DNA of 64,000 bases, from NCBI GenBank assembly GCA_030690265.1, contig JAUYHA010000177.1, positions 62,001-126,000 of the forward strand, in the 5' to 3' direction. A program made the translations under genes and the position numbers. This document shows, one piece after another, positions 34,725-44,275 of the stretch (positions within the stretch are counted from its first letter, which is position 1; every line of letters starts with the position of its first letter). Source of the DNA: Dehalococcoidales bacterium (GTDB lineage: Bacteria > Chloroflexota > Dehalococcoidia > Dehalococcoidales > UBA2162). A model generated the notes under the pieces. It worked only from the letters and a program-made list of their open reading frames with translations. It had not been told where the DNA came from and searched no databases.

Positions 34725-37061
34725 TCAGGTGTCCGAGACCAGGCGGCTAAGGGCTGATTTATCCTTTTCCTCCCTCTTTCCCTTTCCTTTTCCGCTGCCT
34801 CCTCCTTCCTTCTTCTCATCGCCTTCTTTCGAATCGGCTGGAGATACCTCTGCTGACTTCTCATCAGAAGGAATGACAGATTCATCAGGAGGACTGGAAG
34901 GGGTTACTGCGACGGTGCTAACGTTAACAATCCCACCTCCACCTGCCTGAACTCTGATACTTTTCAATCTAGTCTGAGCGGCCAGGGTCAAGGCCGGGTC
35001 ATCAGACAGTTCAATAGCCCTTTCATAATCGGCGATTGCCAGATTCGTCCTGCGCGAAGACAGGTAAATATTACCTCGGGCGATATAGTACCATCCATTG
35101 AGAGGACTTATTTCAATCGCCCTGTTGATTTCAATCAGAGCCTGGTCATATTGTTCCTTGTCGCTGTAGATTGAAGCCCAGCTGAAAAAGGCCGCTGAGT
35201 TCAGCGGGTCAATCTGGATGGCAGCATCCAGGTCATCCAGAGCCAGGGTGAGTTGGTTTTTACTCCGGTAAGCGCCACTCCGTCTGATATACGCCCAGAC
35301 ATTGGAGCTGTTTATTTCTATAACCCTGGTCAAATCGGCTATCGCCCGGTCATATTCCTTCAATTCAAGGTAGACCGCAGCCCTGCCGTAGTATCCTGAC
35401 TCACTCTCAGGTTTAAGCTGTATTGTTTTGTCGAAGTCGGCTAGTGCCGGTTGTAGCGCCCCGGCAGAAATATAAGCGTACCCCCTGACAATGTATGTTG
35501 AAGGCTCTTCAGGGTTCAGCTTAATCGCTCTGGTAAAGTCCGCAATAGCATCTCTGTACAGTTTCTGCCCGACGCGTATCCTGCCCCGGGCGATATACAG
35601 CCTGGCTTCTTCAGGACTCAAAGCAAAGGCTTTTTCTATAGCCTTCAACGCCAGGTCATATTTTTGTAAATCAATATAGATTGTGGTCGTATCGTAATAG
35701 GCATCGGAGCTGGCGGGGTCAAGCTGAACGGCGGTATCCAGGTCAGCGAGGGCCAGGACAGTCGAACCTATAGCCTGATAGGCGCTGCTGCGCCTGAGAT
35801 ACGCCGAAACATTTTGATTATTTAGCTCTATTACCCTGGTCAAATCGGCTATCGCCCAGTTATATTCCTTCAACTCAAGATATGCTACAGCCCTGCCGTA
35901 GTATCCTGACTCACTCTCAGGTTCAAGCTGTATTGATTTGCTGAAGTCGGCGACAGCCAGGTCAGGCGTTCTTCCAGATATATAGGCGTAGCCGCGGGCG
36001 TTTAAAGCGGTCGCATTCTCAGGGTCAAGCCGGAGGGCGGTATCCAGGTCGGACAGGGCAAGGGCAAACTGGGCTCGGTTTCGGTAAGCGCTGCTTCGTC
36101 TTATATACGCCTCGACATTGGAGCTGTTTATTTCTATAACCCTGGTCAAATCGGCTATCGCCCAGTCATATTCCTTCAACTCAAGATATGCTACAGCCCT
36201 GCCGTAGTATCCTGACTCACTCTCAGGTTTAAGCTGTATTGTTTTGTCGAAGTCAGCGACCGCTAGCTCCGGCGCTCCGCTGGAAATATAAGCGTAACCC
36301 CTGCTGTAGTATATTGCAGCCTCCGCAGGGTTTAGTTCGATTGCCCTGGAGAAGTCTGTAATTGCTTTATCGTATTGTTTCTGCCTGATGTAAACCTGGC
36401 CCCTGAGATAAGTAATCTCCCCGTCTTTGGGCTCAAGTTCAATAATGCGGCTATAATCAGAGATTGCCCGTTCAGTCAACCCCTCAGCCAGATAGAGGTC
36501 ACCCCTGCTCCTGTAAAATGAGCCATTGGCAGGTTCCAATCCGATGGCTCCGGTAAAATCGCTTATTGCCTTATCATATTCTTTTTGTTCAACATATATT
36601 GAAGCTCGGGTAGAATATAGAGAGGCATCAGACAGCCCCAGTTCGATAGCCTTACTGAAGTCAGCGAGAGCCTTTTCCCGCTCGTTACTCATCAGAAAAG
36701 CCAGCCCGCGGTTGTAATAGGCCGGTGCACTTTCCGGGTCCAGCTCAATGGCTTTACTCAGGTCATCTGTCGCCTGTTCGGGCCGCCACATTTTGAGATA
36801 AGCCATTCCGCGGCCGTAATAAGCTCTGAATGACCCGGGGTCGTAACGGATGGCTTGCGTGTAATCAGAGACGGCATAGCTGTAATATTTATCCTGGTAA
36901 TGTTCATCGCCAATTGAGATGTAATCCGCGGCAAGTCCGTTACAACCGATTGCCGCAAACGCAAGTATTAAAACCATGCCCGAAATAAACAGGTTCAGGC
37001 TGTTCTTTGTGAAAAAGAGCCGCCATTGTAAAAAGAATACGCGCCTCAACCTACTTGCCAT
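34725..37061 (-). CDS. Membrane- or surface-anchored TPR protein with about 19 repeats
   Basis: 778 residues. One hydrophobic N-terminal segment (LFISGMVLILAFAAIGC) may be a lipoprotein signal with Cys40 or a membrane anchor. Residues about 50-710 are a run of 34-residue TPRs, with typical W/Y-x2-LG/A-Y and P-x4-AY.. positions (for example DKAITDFSRAIELNPAEAAIYYSRG split between repeats). A charged Lys/Glu/Gly tail ends the protein. It should form a superhelical scaffold for protein contacts. Some repeats are nearly identical in DNA, showing recent internal duplication. No partner is evident; the cupredoxin lipoprotein lies downstream on the same strand. Confidence 0.88.
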   Translation of the reverse strand: MASRLRRVFFLQWRLFFTKNSLNLFISGMVLILAFAAIGCNGLAADYISIGDEHYQDKYYSYAVSDYTQAIRYDPGSFRAYYGRGMAYLKMWRPEQATDDLSKAIELDPESAPAYYNRGLAFLMSNEREKALADFSKAIELGLSDASLYSTRASIYVEQKEYDKAISDFTGAIGLEPANGSFYRSRGDLYLAEGLTERAISDYSRIIELEPKDGEITYLRGQVYIRQKQYDKAITDFSRAIELNPAEAAIYYSRGYAYISSGAPELAVADFDKTIQLKPESESGYYGRAVAYLELKEYDWAIADLTRVIEINSSNVEAYIRRSSAYRNRAQFALALSDLDTALRLDPENATALNARGYAYISGRTPDLAVADFSKSIQLEPESESGYYGRAVAYLELKEYNWAIADLTRVIELNNQNVSAYLRRSSAYQAIGSTVLALADLDTAVQLDPASSDAYYDTTTIYIDLQKYDLALKAIEKAFALSPEEARLYIARGRIRVGQKLYRDAIADFTRAIKLNPEEPSTYIVRGYAYISAGALQPALADFDKTIQLKPESESGYYGRAAVYLELKEYDRAIADLTRVIEINSSNVWAYIRRSGAYRSKNQLTLALDDLDAAIQIDPLNSAAFFSWASIYSDKEQYDQALIEINRAIEISPLNGWYYIARGNIYLSSRRTNLAIADYERAIELSDDPALTLAAQTRLKSIRVQAGGGGIVNVSTVAVTPSSPPDESVIPSDEKSAEVSPADSKEGDEKKEGGGSGKGKGKREEKDKSALSRLVSDT

Positions 37062-37385
37062 CCTGCTGCCTTCTCCCTGGCAGGTTGAATAAAAACGCTA
37101 AAGAGCGCTAATTAGAGTGCCCCCGTAAACGAATGCGATGCCCCCAGAATATGACACATTTTTTACTGTATTCTGTTTATAGAAAGAGGCAATATTATTT
37201 TCCTTACCTATCCTTCCGATTTTGGAATGTCACCGGCAACAATGACAGTGAGGAACTCTTGGGCGACCGGAGCCGCCGGCAAGCAAGATATTCCTATGGT
37301 TTATGGAATTCTGTTATAATTCCAGATAACAAGGCACGGGAGCTAAACGGGGAAATCAAGAGTATAGGATGTGTTTTGATTCATC
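37062..37385. other. Intergenic region, divergent promoters expected
   Basis: 324 bases between the TPR gene (-) and the hydrolase gene (+). I see no gene, no strong hairpin and no confident promoter hexamers. Confidence 0.5.
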
Positions 37386-38186
37386 ATGGTAAAACATGAC
37401 TGGTATCAAAATCCGAACAGGGCTCAAACAATAGTAATGATTCACGGTATGATGGCCGGGGGATGGTGCTGGGAAGGATACAAGGATTTCTTTGAAGAAA
37501 AGGGGCATCGTTGTGTTATTCCCAGTCTGCGGTTCCACAATACGCCTCCGGATGAATCCCCTGATTCACGTCTCGGGACACTCAGTTTGACCGATTACGT
37601 TAAAGACCTGGAAGAAGAGATTAGCAGATTGGACGAATTACCCGTCATTATCGGACACTCGTTGGGGGGGCTTCTTGCGCAAATCATTGGCAGTCATGGG
37701 CTAGCTAAAGCACTAGTCCTCCTGACCCCCGCATCTCCCCGTGGAATTCTAGCTCTGAGACCATCGGTTGTAAGGACATTTTGGAGTGCTCAGATGAAAT
37801 ATGGGTTCTGGAAGAAGCCGTTCCGCCTGACTTTCAAAGAGATGACCTACTCAATTCTGCAGTTAATGCCGGCCGAAGAGCAGAAGAAAATCTATGACAA
37901 ACTGGTCTTCGAATCCGGAAGAGTAGTGAGCGAAATCGGATACTGGTTCTTCGACCCTAAAGGCGCAGCCGAAGTAGATGAAGCAAAGGTAAAGTGCCCC
38001 GTACTTGTTGTCGGGGCTACTCAAGACAAGGCGACGCCTGTTTCGGTGGTCAGAAAAGTGGCTAAGAAATACGGCGCGGTGTCGAGCTACAGGGAGTTTG
38101 CCGGACATTCGCATTGGATTATCGGCGAGCCTGGCTGGCAGGAGATAGCCGAGTATATCTTCTATTGGTTAAATCAAGTATTATGA
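37386..38186 (+). CDS. Alpha/beta-hydrolase
   Basis: 266 residues. Oxyanion segment IHGMMAGGWCW, nucleophile elbow GHSLGG (Ser about 93), acid Asp in VGATQDKATPV, His in FAGHSHWIIGEPGW. All three catalytic residues are present. The cap is small and helical. Substrate not predictable; esterase or lactonase activity is most likely. The 3' end overlaps the end of the convergent cbiA gene by 13 bases. Confidence 0.9.
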   Translation: MVKHDWYQNPNRAQTIVMIHGMMAGGWCWEGYKDFFEEKGHRCVIPSLRFHNTPPDESPDSRLGTLSLTDYVKDLEEEISRLDELPVIIGHSLGGLLAQIIGSHGLAKALVLLTPASPRGILALRPSVVRTFWSAQMKYGFWKKPFRLTFKEMTYSILQLMPAEEQKKIYDKLVFESGRVVSEIGYWFFDPKGAAEVDEAKVKCPVLVVGATQDKATPVSVVRKVAKKYGAVSSYREFAGHSHWIIGEPGWQEIAEYIFYWLNQVL

Positions 38187-39550
38187 ATTCTGCTATGAAA
38201 ACGGTAGCAGCAGTCTACCAGCCTCGGGGCCATCGAGGGTAAAGCGCCGAGATGAAAATGGATATAAGAAGCCAGCAAATTACCCTGCTTATAACCCTCG
38301 AGGCACCCGCCTCTATCCGTAATGCGATAGGCATTCGGCGTGCCGGTGTCTCCGTGTAACACCGACCAGTGGAATTCATGCCCGCGGGCAATTTCTCCCC
38401 GGCGCAGGACCGGTCCATCGGCCAGAGCCTGTACGGTACGGTAACCGAGGCTGAGACGGGGCTTATCAATCCGGGTGGAAAGCGGCAAGGCGCCTATCAT
38501 CGAATGCTCTTTCCCTTCCAGGTCCTGAATACTTTTACCCAGATACATCAGTCCGCCGCACTCCGCATAAACGGGCATCCCTCGTTTAGCCGCCTCTTTA
38601 ATTGAATCCTTCATAGCCGTGTTGGCGGCCAGTTGCTCAGCGTAAATCTCGGGGAAACCGCCTCCGATGTAAATACCGGAGACCCCTTCCGGCAGACCGG
38701 GGTCCTCAAGGGGGCTGAATGGAATTATTTCAGCCCCCCGGGCTTCCAGCAGGTCAAGGCTGTCCTGATAGTAAAAACTGAAGGCTTTGTCCCTGGCGAC
38801 AGCGATACTTACCGCAGGCGTCTCTTTGACCTGCGGAAACAGCTCTGGTTTTGTTTCCGGGGGCTTTACCTGTTCTGATATACGGAGTATCTCCGGTATG
38901 TCTATGGTAGTCTCGCACTGAGCAATGAGACGCTCCAGGAACTCCTGGTTTGCCGGTCCTTCCACGGCAGGAATCAGGCCCAGATGTCTCTCAGGAAGCA
39001 CCAGGTCATCCCGACGGGGCAGATACCCTGCTACCTTGACTCCCGTGTAATATTCTATCGCTTCCCGGCAGAAATTGAGATGGGTTTCGCTGCCGATGCC
39101 GTTGAGGATTACACCTGCAAGATTGAGCCCGGGGTCAAAGACTTTATAGCCTTCAACAACCGCCGCTATACTTCGTGCCCCCTTGCGGCAATCCACCACC
39201 AGAAGCACCGGGGCGCCGAGCAGCTTGGCTAGTTCAGCCGTGCTGGCTTCTTCACTTTGTGAGGAACGTCCGTCGTAAAGTCCCATCACTCCCTCGATGA
39301 CGGCAATGTCCTTACCCCTCATAGCTCTGGTGAACAGCTCCGCAACGGCGCTGTGGGACAGCATCCAGGTATCCAGATTGCGAGAAATAACCCCCGTCGC
39401 CCAGGTATGGTAGGTGGGGTCGATGTAGTCCGGGCCGGTCTTGAACGGCTGGACTTTCAGCTTTCTTCGTGACAAAGCCCCCATTAGTGCGGTGGCTATT
39501 GTGGTCTTGCCAACACCGCTAACTGTACCGCCAATGACAATCGCTTTCAT
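38174..39550 (-). CDS. cbiA: Cobyrinic acid a,c-diamide synthase (CbiA/CobB)
   Basis: 458 residues. N-terminal ATP-binding dethiobiotin-synthetase-like domain with GGTVSGVGKTTIATALMG and the DYIDPTYH segment. C-terminal type-1 glutaminase domain with nucleophile Cys in YAECGGLMYLGKS and a late His in ARGHEFHWS. It amidates side chains a and c of cob(II)yrinate using glutamine. Last gene of the corrin operon, separated from cbiGH by a dispersed repeat. Confidence 0.96.
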   Translation of the reverse strand: MKAIVIGGTVSGVGKTTIATALMGALSRRKLKVQPFKTGPDYIDPTYHTWATGVISRNLDTWMLSHSAVAELFTRAMRGKDIAVIEGVMGLYDGRSSQSEEASTAELAKLLGAPVLLVVDCRKGARSIAAVVEGYKVFDPGLNLAGVILNGIGSETHLNFCREAIEYYTGVKVAGYLPRRDDLVLPERHLGLIPAVEGPANQEFLERLIAQCETTIDIPEILRISEQVKPPETKPELFPQVKETPAVSIAVARDKAFSFYYQDSLDLLEARGAEIIPFSPLEDPGLPEGVSGIYIGGGFPEIYAEQLAANTAMKDSIKEAAKRGMPVYAECGGLMYLGKSIQDLEGKEHSMIGALPLSTRIDKPRLSLGYRTVQALADGPVLRRGEIARGHEFHWSVLHGDTGTPNAYRITDRGGCLEGYKQGNLLASYIHFHLGALPSMAPRLVDCCYRFHSRIHNT

Positions 39551-39560
39551 TGATTTATCA

Positions 39561-39687
39561 CCACAAAGGATGAAAACATTTGATTTCCTAACCGTCTCAT
39601 TCCGTACTTGATACGGAATCCAGATAGGGTGAAGTGGCTGGATTCCGGCTGGAGTTTATCCCGTACCTGATACGGGGCCGGAATGAC
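39561..39687 (-). repeat. Palindromic dispersed repeat, copy 2
   Basis: Counterpart of 27528-27658 in the same orientation, here between cbiGH and cbiA. It contains an extra inner palindrome TCCGTACTTGATACGGA. Ends CCGGAATGAC as in copy 1. Confidence 0.8.
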
Positions 39688-39699
39688 ATTTTAGCAATT

Positions 39700-41571
39700 T
39701 TAGGAATGACTCCCCAGGCTGTATTTAGTCTGGTAACCGCGAGGCGTTACCATCCAGCCTGCGGCGGTGAAAGTAGCCGGATTCCCGATGATTACGATGG
39801 TATTCATGCCTATTTCGTGGTCAAGCATGTTTTCGATTGTTGTTATAATGACCTCCTGGTTTTCCCGGTAGGCATTGGTAACGATACCCACAGGTGTTGA
39901 AGGCAAGCGGTGCTCAAGGAAAATATCCCTCGCCTCAGTCAGCTGCTTTCGGCGCTTTTTGCTCCGCGGATTATAAAGGATAGTTACAAAATCACCTTCA
40001 GCAGCCATCTTTAATCGTTTAATTATGGACTGCCAGGAGACCAGATAATCGCTGAGACTGATAGTAGCGAAATCGACCGTTATCGGGGAACCGAGCAGAG
40101 CGGCAGCCGCCACCAGAGAGGTTACGCCGGGGAGAACTTCCACGTCCGGCCCTTCACCGGGCCTTTCTGCCAGCATCTCTCCGACCAGTCCCGCCATCCC
40201 GTAAATGCCGGAATCACCGCTGGAAACAAAAGCCACTTTTTTACCCCGGCAGGCAAGGTCTATCGCCATTTTTGCCCGCTCCACTTCGGCTCCCATTCCG
40301 GTGGAGATGACCTCTTTGTTACGCAGAAATGGCTCGAGCAGCTTGATATAAGTGGTATAACCCACTACAACTTCGCTCTGCTCGATGACTTCCCTGGCTC
40401 TAAAGGTCATTTGCTCGGGAGAACCAGGACCGAGACCGACCAGGAACAGCTTACCCCTCTTCTTTTCCTGTTTGTCAGGCACGGATGCCACTGCCACGGT
40501 TACCGCGCCTCCGAAGCTCCGCTTGGGAGCAATGAGTAAAGTATTCCCGCTGCTGAGTATCGCCGCTGATTCACATACTGCCGGCGTTCCCACATATTTC
40601 TCCACTATCTCGGAAGGAGGTGAAGGAAATTCGGTCCGGTTCAGAGCTTCTTTATCAAAATATTCTAGCGGCAGGCGGAATTTCCGGGTGAACTCAAGCA
40701 GTCCTTTCTCGTCTTTCTTGAGGTCGATAGTAGCTATATTTCTGATGCTTTTGAGAGCAATTTTATGCTCATCAAAAACGCTTTTGACCGCTCCCTCTAT
40801 CAACGAAGCATTGGTGCCCCGGTTGCAGCCTATTCCAACCACCAGATTTTTCGGCCGATAGACAACGGTGTTGCGGGGCAAAAGAGAGAAGCCCCTTTCA
40901 GTTAGAACTTGATTCGTAATTATCAAGGCTGCCTGTGGACTGGATTCGTTCAAAGCCTCGATGCTGCCGAAAACGGAGACATTATCGGGCAAGGGTTTCC
41001 CTTCCGGCCACCAGTTTTTTTCTCCGGCATCCTGGTAAACGCCGACTGGCTCTCCGTTGACCACTGCGGCGCTGACCGCGGTAACATTAGAGCTATCTTC
41101 GATTTCCCAGCCGAACTCATTGCCAAGCAGGTCAACCGCCATCGTCCCGGCGGCATCGGAAGCTGTAGTAATGACCGGCCGGGCGCCGATGGAGACGGCT
41201 ACCTTCTCGGCCAGCCTGTTGGCGCCTCCCTGATGTCCGGAGAGCAGGCTCACCGCAAAGGTGCCTGAATCATCAACGGCCACCACCGCCGGGTCCTGGC
41301 GCTTATCTTTCAATTCGTCAGCCAGAGAGCGGACGGCAATACCCGCCGCCATAATAAGCACCAGCTGGCGGTATCGATGGAAGGTATCTTTAATTACTTC
41401 TTTCACCGGTGAGGAGTAAGGAAATTCGTTGGCGGTTGCAATGTTTGACCATTTCTCCGGCAGATAAAGCTGGCTGTCGGGAAGCAGCAGTTTAAGGCGG
41501 CGTCCCACTTCCGCTCCCCGCCTGCTGATGGCTATTATAGCTGTCTGTTCTCGATTATTTTCTGTATCCAT
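39700..41571 (-). CDS. cbiGH: Fused cobalt-precorrin-5A hydrolase (CbiG) and precorrin-3B C17-methyltransferase (CbiH)
   Basis: 623 residues, two enzymes in one chain. Residues about 1-345 are CbiG (ADELKDKRQDPAVVAVDDSG, SLLSGHQGGANRLAEKVA and the C-terminal VVGIGCNRGT domain), which opens the delta-lactone and releases acetaldehyde. Residues about 370-610 are an SAM-dependent CbiH (LFLVGLGPGSPEQMTFRARE, VSSGDSGIYGMAG, ILYNPRSKKR) that methylates C17 during ring contraction. The two steps are close in the anaerobic pathway. Start overlaps the cbiF stop region by 17 bases. Confidence 0.95.
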   Translation of the reverse strand: MDTENNREQTAIIAISRRGAEVGRRLKLLLPDSQLYLPEKWSNIATANEFPYSSPVKEVIKDTFHRYRQLVLIMAAGIAVRSLADELKDKRQDPAVVAVDDSGTFAVSLLSGHQGGANRLAEKVAVSIGARPVITTASDAAGTMAVDLLGNEFGWEIEDSSNVTAVSAAVVNGEPVGVYQDAGEKNWWPEGKPLPDNVSVFGSIEALNESSPQAALIITNQVLTERGFSLLPRNTVVYRPKNLVVGIGCNRGTNASLIEGAVKSVFDEHKIALKSIRNIATIDLKKDEKGLLEFTRKFRLPLEYFDKEALNRTEFPSPPSEIVEKYVGTPAVCESAAILSSGNTLLIAPKRSFGGAVTVAVASVPDKQEKKRGKLFLVGLGPGSPEQMTFRAREVIEQSEVVVGYTTYIKLLEPFLRNKEVISTGMGAEVERAKMAIDLACRGKKVAFVSSGDSGIYGMAGLVGEMLAERPGEGPDVEVLPGVTSLVAAAALLGSPITVDFATISLSDYLVSWQSIIKRLKMAAEGDFVTILYNPRSKKRRKQLTEARDIFLEHRLPSTPVGIVTNAYRENQEVIITTIENMLDHEIGMNTIVIIGNPATFTAAGWMVTPRGYQTKYSLGSHS

Positions 41572-42316
41572 GTTTGAAACTTTTGTCGTAGAGTTTTGAA
41601 CGCCGGTTTTCTGCCCTTGAATTCAAAAACTCGCCCACTAATATGATAGCCTGCCGGGTAATTCCAGCCGCTCTGACCTGCTCTGCCAGACTATCCAGAT
41701 TAGCCACAAGTATTGTTTCATCCTCCCAGCTTGCCCGGCAGACCACGGCCGCCGGGGTGTCAGGCGGATAACCGCCGGCCAGAAGCTCGGCAACTACCTT
41801 ATCTATCATAGAAGCGCTCAGGAAAATCGCCAGCGTTGACCGGTGGACTGCCAGCTTGCTTAAAGCCTCACCCTCCGGGACGGGAGTTATCCCTTCCATC
41901 CGGGTAATAATGACCGTCTGAGTAAGCTCCGGAATGGTAAGCCCGGTCTTCAGTGCCGCCGCCGCGGCAAAGAGGGAGCTGACGCCGGGCACAATCTCAT
42001 ATTCGATGCTCTGTTCATCCAGAAGCGCCATCTGCTCCTGAGTGGCTCCGAAAATACTTGGGTCGCCGCTGTGCAGCCTGGCTACTTTCTTATTCTCCCT
42101 GACGGCACTGAGAATAATGTCAGTAATCTCCTCCAGCGATAGTGGGGAGGAGCGGTGAATCTCGGCTCCCTCCCGGGCATACCGGCACAGTTCGGGGCTT
42201 ATGAGCGAATCGGCGTAGATGATGACATCCGCTCCCTCGATTATTTTCTTCGCACGGAGGGTAATCAGGTCGGGTGCCCCCGGCCCGGCGCCGATAAAAT
42301 AGACCTTAGCCGCCAT
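41555..42316 (-). CDS. cbiF: Precorrin-4 C11-methyltransferase
   Basis: 253 residues of the tetrapyrrole-methylase family: VYFIGAGPGAPDLITLRA (SAM site start), RLHSGDPSIFGATQEQM, VVPGVSSLFAAAAALKTGLTIPELTQT (shown in pieces). This set matches CobM/CbiF. It overlaps cbiL by 11 bases and cbiGH by 17. Confidence 0.95.
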   Translation of the reverse strand: MAAKVYFIGAGPGAPDLITLRAKKIIEGADVIIYADSLISPELCRYAREGAEIHRSSPLSLEEITDIILSAVRENKKVARLHSGDPSIFGATQEQMALLDEQSIEYEIVPGVSSLFAAAAALKTGLTIPELTQTVIITRMEGITPVPEGEALSKLAVHRSTLAIFLSASMIDKVVAELLAGGYPPDTPAAVVCRASWEDETILVANLDSLAEQVRAAGITRQAIILVGEFLNSRAENRRSKLYDKSFKHGYRK

Positions 42317-43046
42317 TCTGCTTCTTCATAATCAGTAAAGAAAGGTAGTCCAGCTTTTCCCCTTTCAACTCCCTGATATTGCGGACAATCCTTTCCTCTT
42401 CGGTGGTGCATCTGCTGATATAGATGCACTTTTCCGCCAGCCCTGCCTCTTCCAGAATATCAAGGAGATGTCCGAATACGGAATTCACTTTCAAAAAGAC
42501 CACCGTGTCAAAGTTTTCCAGCGTCTGGCGAATAACTCTATCTTCACAATGCCCCGATAGAATGGCGATTTTTTCCTCGTTTACAGCCAGGGGAAAGCCG
42601 GCTTGAGCCGCTGAAGCGTTGATTGATGAGACTCCGGGAACAACGGTAATCTCTATCTCGGGATGTGTTTCCCGTAATGTCTCCAGAACATGAATCGCTG
42701 TCCCGAACAGGTACGGGTCGCCTTCATTTACGAAGGCGCAGTCCTGTCCCTGGCTCAAACTCTCCCGGATGGTTTCCGCTGCCTTCTCCCAATGCTCAAC
42801 TAATTTTGCTTTATCCCTCACCATCGGGAAAATCAAACTGATTATCTTCTGCTCAGACCCCTTGCAGAGTCCGTCAATGATACTGCGGGCATAGCTCGGC
42901 GTAGATTCATCTCTCTGGGGGACAAAAATAACCGGCACCCGGCTCAAAATCTTGCAAGCCTTCAGCGTTATCAGCTCCGGGTCACCAGGTCCGACACCCA
43001 CGATGTACAGTCTATCCGCTGTTTTCTCTTTGATTTTTTCAGACAT
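42306..43046 (-). CDS. cbiL: Precorrin-2 C20-methyltransferase
   Basis: 246 residues of the tetrapyrrole-methylase family with LYIVGVGPGDPELITLKA, IFVPQRDES, NEGDPYLFGT and VPGVSSINASAAQAGFPLA. The REDVILPQ-like region and length fit CobI/CbiL. Shares one base with the cbiET stop. Confidence 0.94.
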   Translation of the reverse strand: MSEKIKEKTADRLYIVGVGPGDPELITLKACKILSRVPVIFVPQRDESTPSYARSIIDGLCKGSEQKIISLIFPMVRDKAKLVEHWEKAAETIRESLSQGQDCAFVNEGDPYLFGTAIHVLETLRETHPEIEITVVPGVSSINASAAQAGFPLAVNEEKIAILSGHCEDRVIRQTLENFDTVVFLKVNSVFGHLLDILEEAGLAEKCIYISRCTTEEERIVRNIRELKGEKLDYLSLLIMKKQNGG

Positions 43047-44275
43047 TATCCCTCCATCTCCCGCCTGCCGGTAATAATAAATACCGGGTTGAGCGCTTCA
43101 AGACGCGTCAGGTCAAGTATACCCTTACTGCGAGCTGCATTGACCAGCGTCACCTCAAAATTAAACTCGTTCTTCTTCAGGTTATCGATCGCCCTTTGCA
43201 GCGTCTCGAAAGTCGCCGCGTTAACCACGATACGGCCGCCTGGTTTCAGGCGCTGGCAACAAATCCGCAGAATTTCATCAATCTTCCCGCCGCTGCCGCC
43301 GATGAAGACGGCGTCCGGGGCGGGTAGTTCCTCGAGCCTGTCCGGAGCCGCAGCCTGAATCACGCTGACATTATCACATCCGAAATGCTGAATATTTTCC
43401 TCAATTACAGCAGCGAAGCCGGCACTCTTCTCGATGGCAAAAACGCTGCCCTTTCCGGCAAGGAGGGAAGCTTCGATGGCAACTGCCCCTGAGCCGGCGC
43501 CGATATCCCAGACGATGCTTTCTTCCTTAAGCGCCAGCTTTGCCAGACTTACCGCCCGCACCTCCAGCTTGGTAATCAGGTGTCCATCAGTCGGCTGTTT
43601 GAATTCGTCATCAGCAATACCCATCACCGGATGTGGGGCAGTGTTCTTTGCCTCCCTCATCAGGATGACGACATTCAGCGGAGAAAACCCGGCTTCATTG
43701 AGACCCTCCAGACTGGTCTCAATGATTCTCTCTTTAGTGGTACCGATGTCCTCACAAACATAGGCCCGGCAGTTCTCGATATTGTGCCGCAGAAGGAGTT
43801 GGGCAATCTGCGCCGGGGTATTTTTATCATCGGTAAAAATGCCAATCTTACGGCTGGAACGCACCAGGCTAACTATATCTTCAATCGGGCGTGAGTGGAC
43901 GCTGACCAGAGCGGCATCGTCCCAGCTTTCCCCGATGCGGGCAAAAGCCAGCTGCATCGAGCTTACATTCGGCACAATCTCAAAACTGTCTTTGCCCAGC
44001 TTTCCGGTCAGGTATCCGGCGATTCCATAAAAACCGGGGTCGCCTGATGCCAGAACAACCATCTTTCTCTCCCCCAGGTTCGTTCTTATCAGACTGACTA
44101 TTTCAGCCAGGTTATTTCCGATTTGCACCTTTTCAGCGGCGGATGAAGGGAACATAGCCAGCAAACGCCTCCCCCCAAACAGAATTTCCGCCTCCATTAT
44201 CCTCTGACAGATAGACGGAGAAAGGCTGGAGACGCCTTCAGGCGATATTCCGGCAACCAGCACTTTATCCTGCAA
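43046..44275 (-). CDS. cbiET: Fused precorrin-6Y C5,15-methyltransferase/decarboxylase (CbiE-CbiT)
   Basis: 409 residues. CbiE part about 1-205 (VLASGDPGFYGIAGYL, VPNVSSMQLAFARIGESWDD), CbiT part about 215-400, a Rossmann SAM methyltransferase with VWDIGAGSGAVAIEASLL and FIGGSGGKIDEIL. The same fusion is CobL of the aerobic pathway. It methylates C5 and C15 and removes the C12 acetate carboxyl. Start overlaps the cbiD stop by 11 bases. Confidence 0.95.
   Translation of the reverse strand: MQDKVLVAGISPEGVSSLSPSICQRIMEAEILFGGRRLLAMFPSSAAEKVQIGNNLAEIVSLIRTNLGERKMVVLASGDPGFYGIAGYLTGKLGKDSFEIVPNVSSMQLAFARIGESWDDAALVSVHSRPIEDIVSLVRSSRKIGIFTDDKNTPAQIAQLLLRHNIENCRAYVCEDIGTTKERIIETSLEGLNEAGFSPLNVVILMREAKNTAPHPVMGIADDEFKQPTDGHLITKLEVRAVSLAKLALKEESIVWDIGAGSGAVAIEASLLAGKGSVFAIEKSAGFAAVIEENIQHFGCDNVSVIQAAAPDRLEELPAPDAVFIGGSGGKIDEILRICCQRLKPGGRIVVNAATFETLQRAIDNLKKNEFNFEVTLVNAARSKGILDLTRLEALNPVFIITGRREMEG

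Noticed and set aside
34918-37061. CRISPR-like periodic repeat
   Set aside because: The 102-base periodicity is explained by in-frame TPR codons, without spacers.
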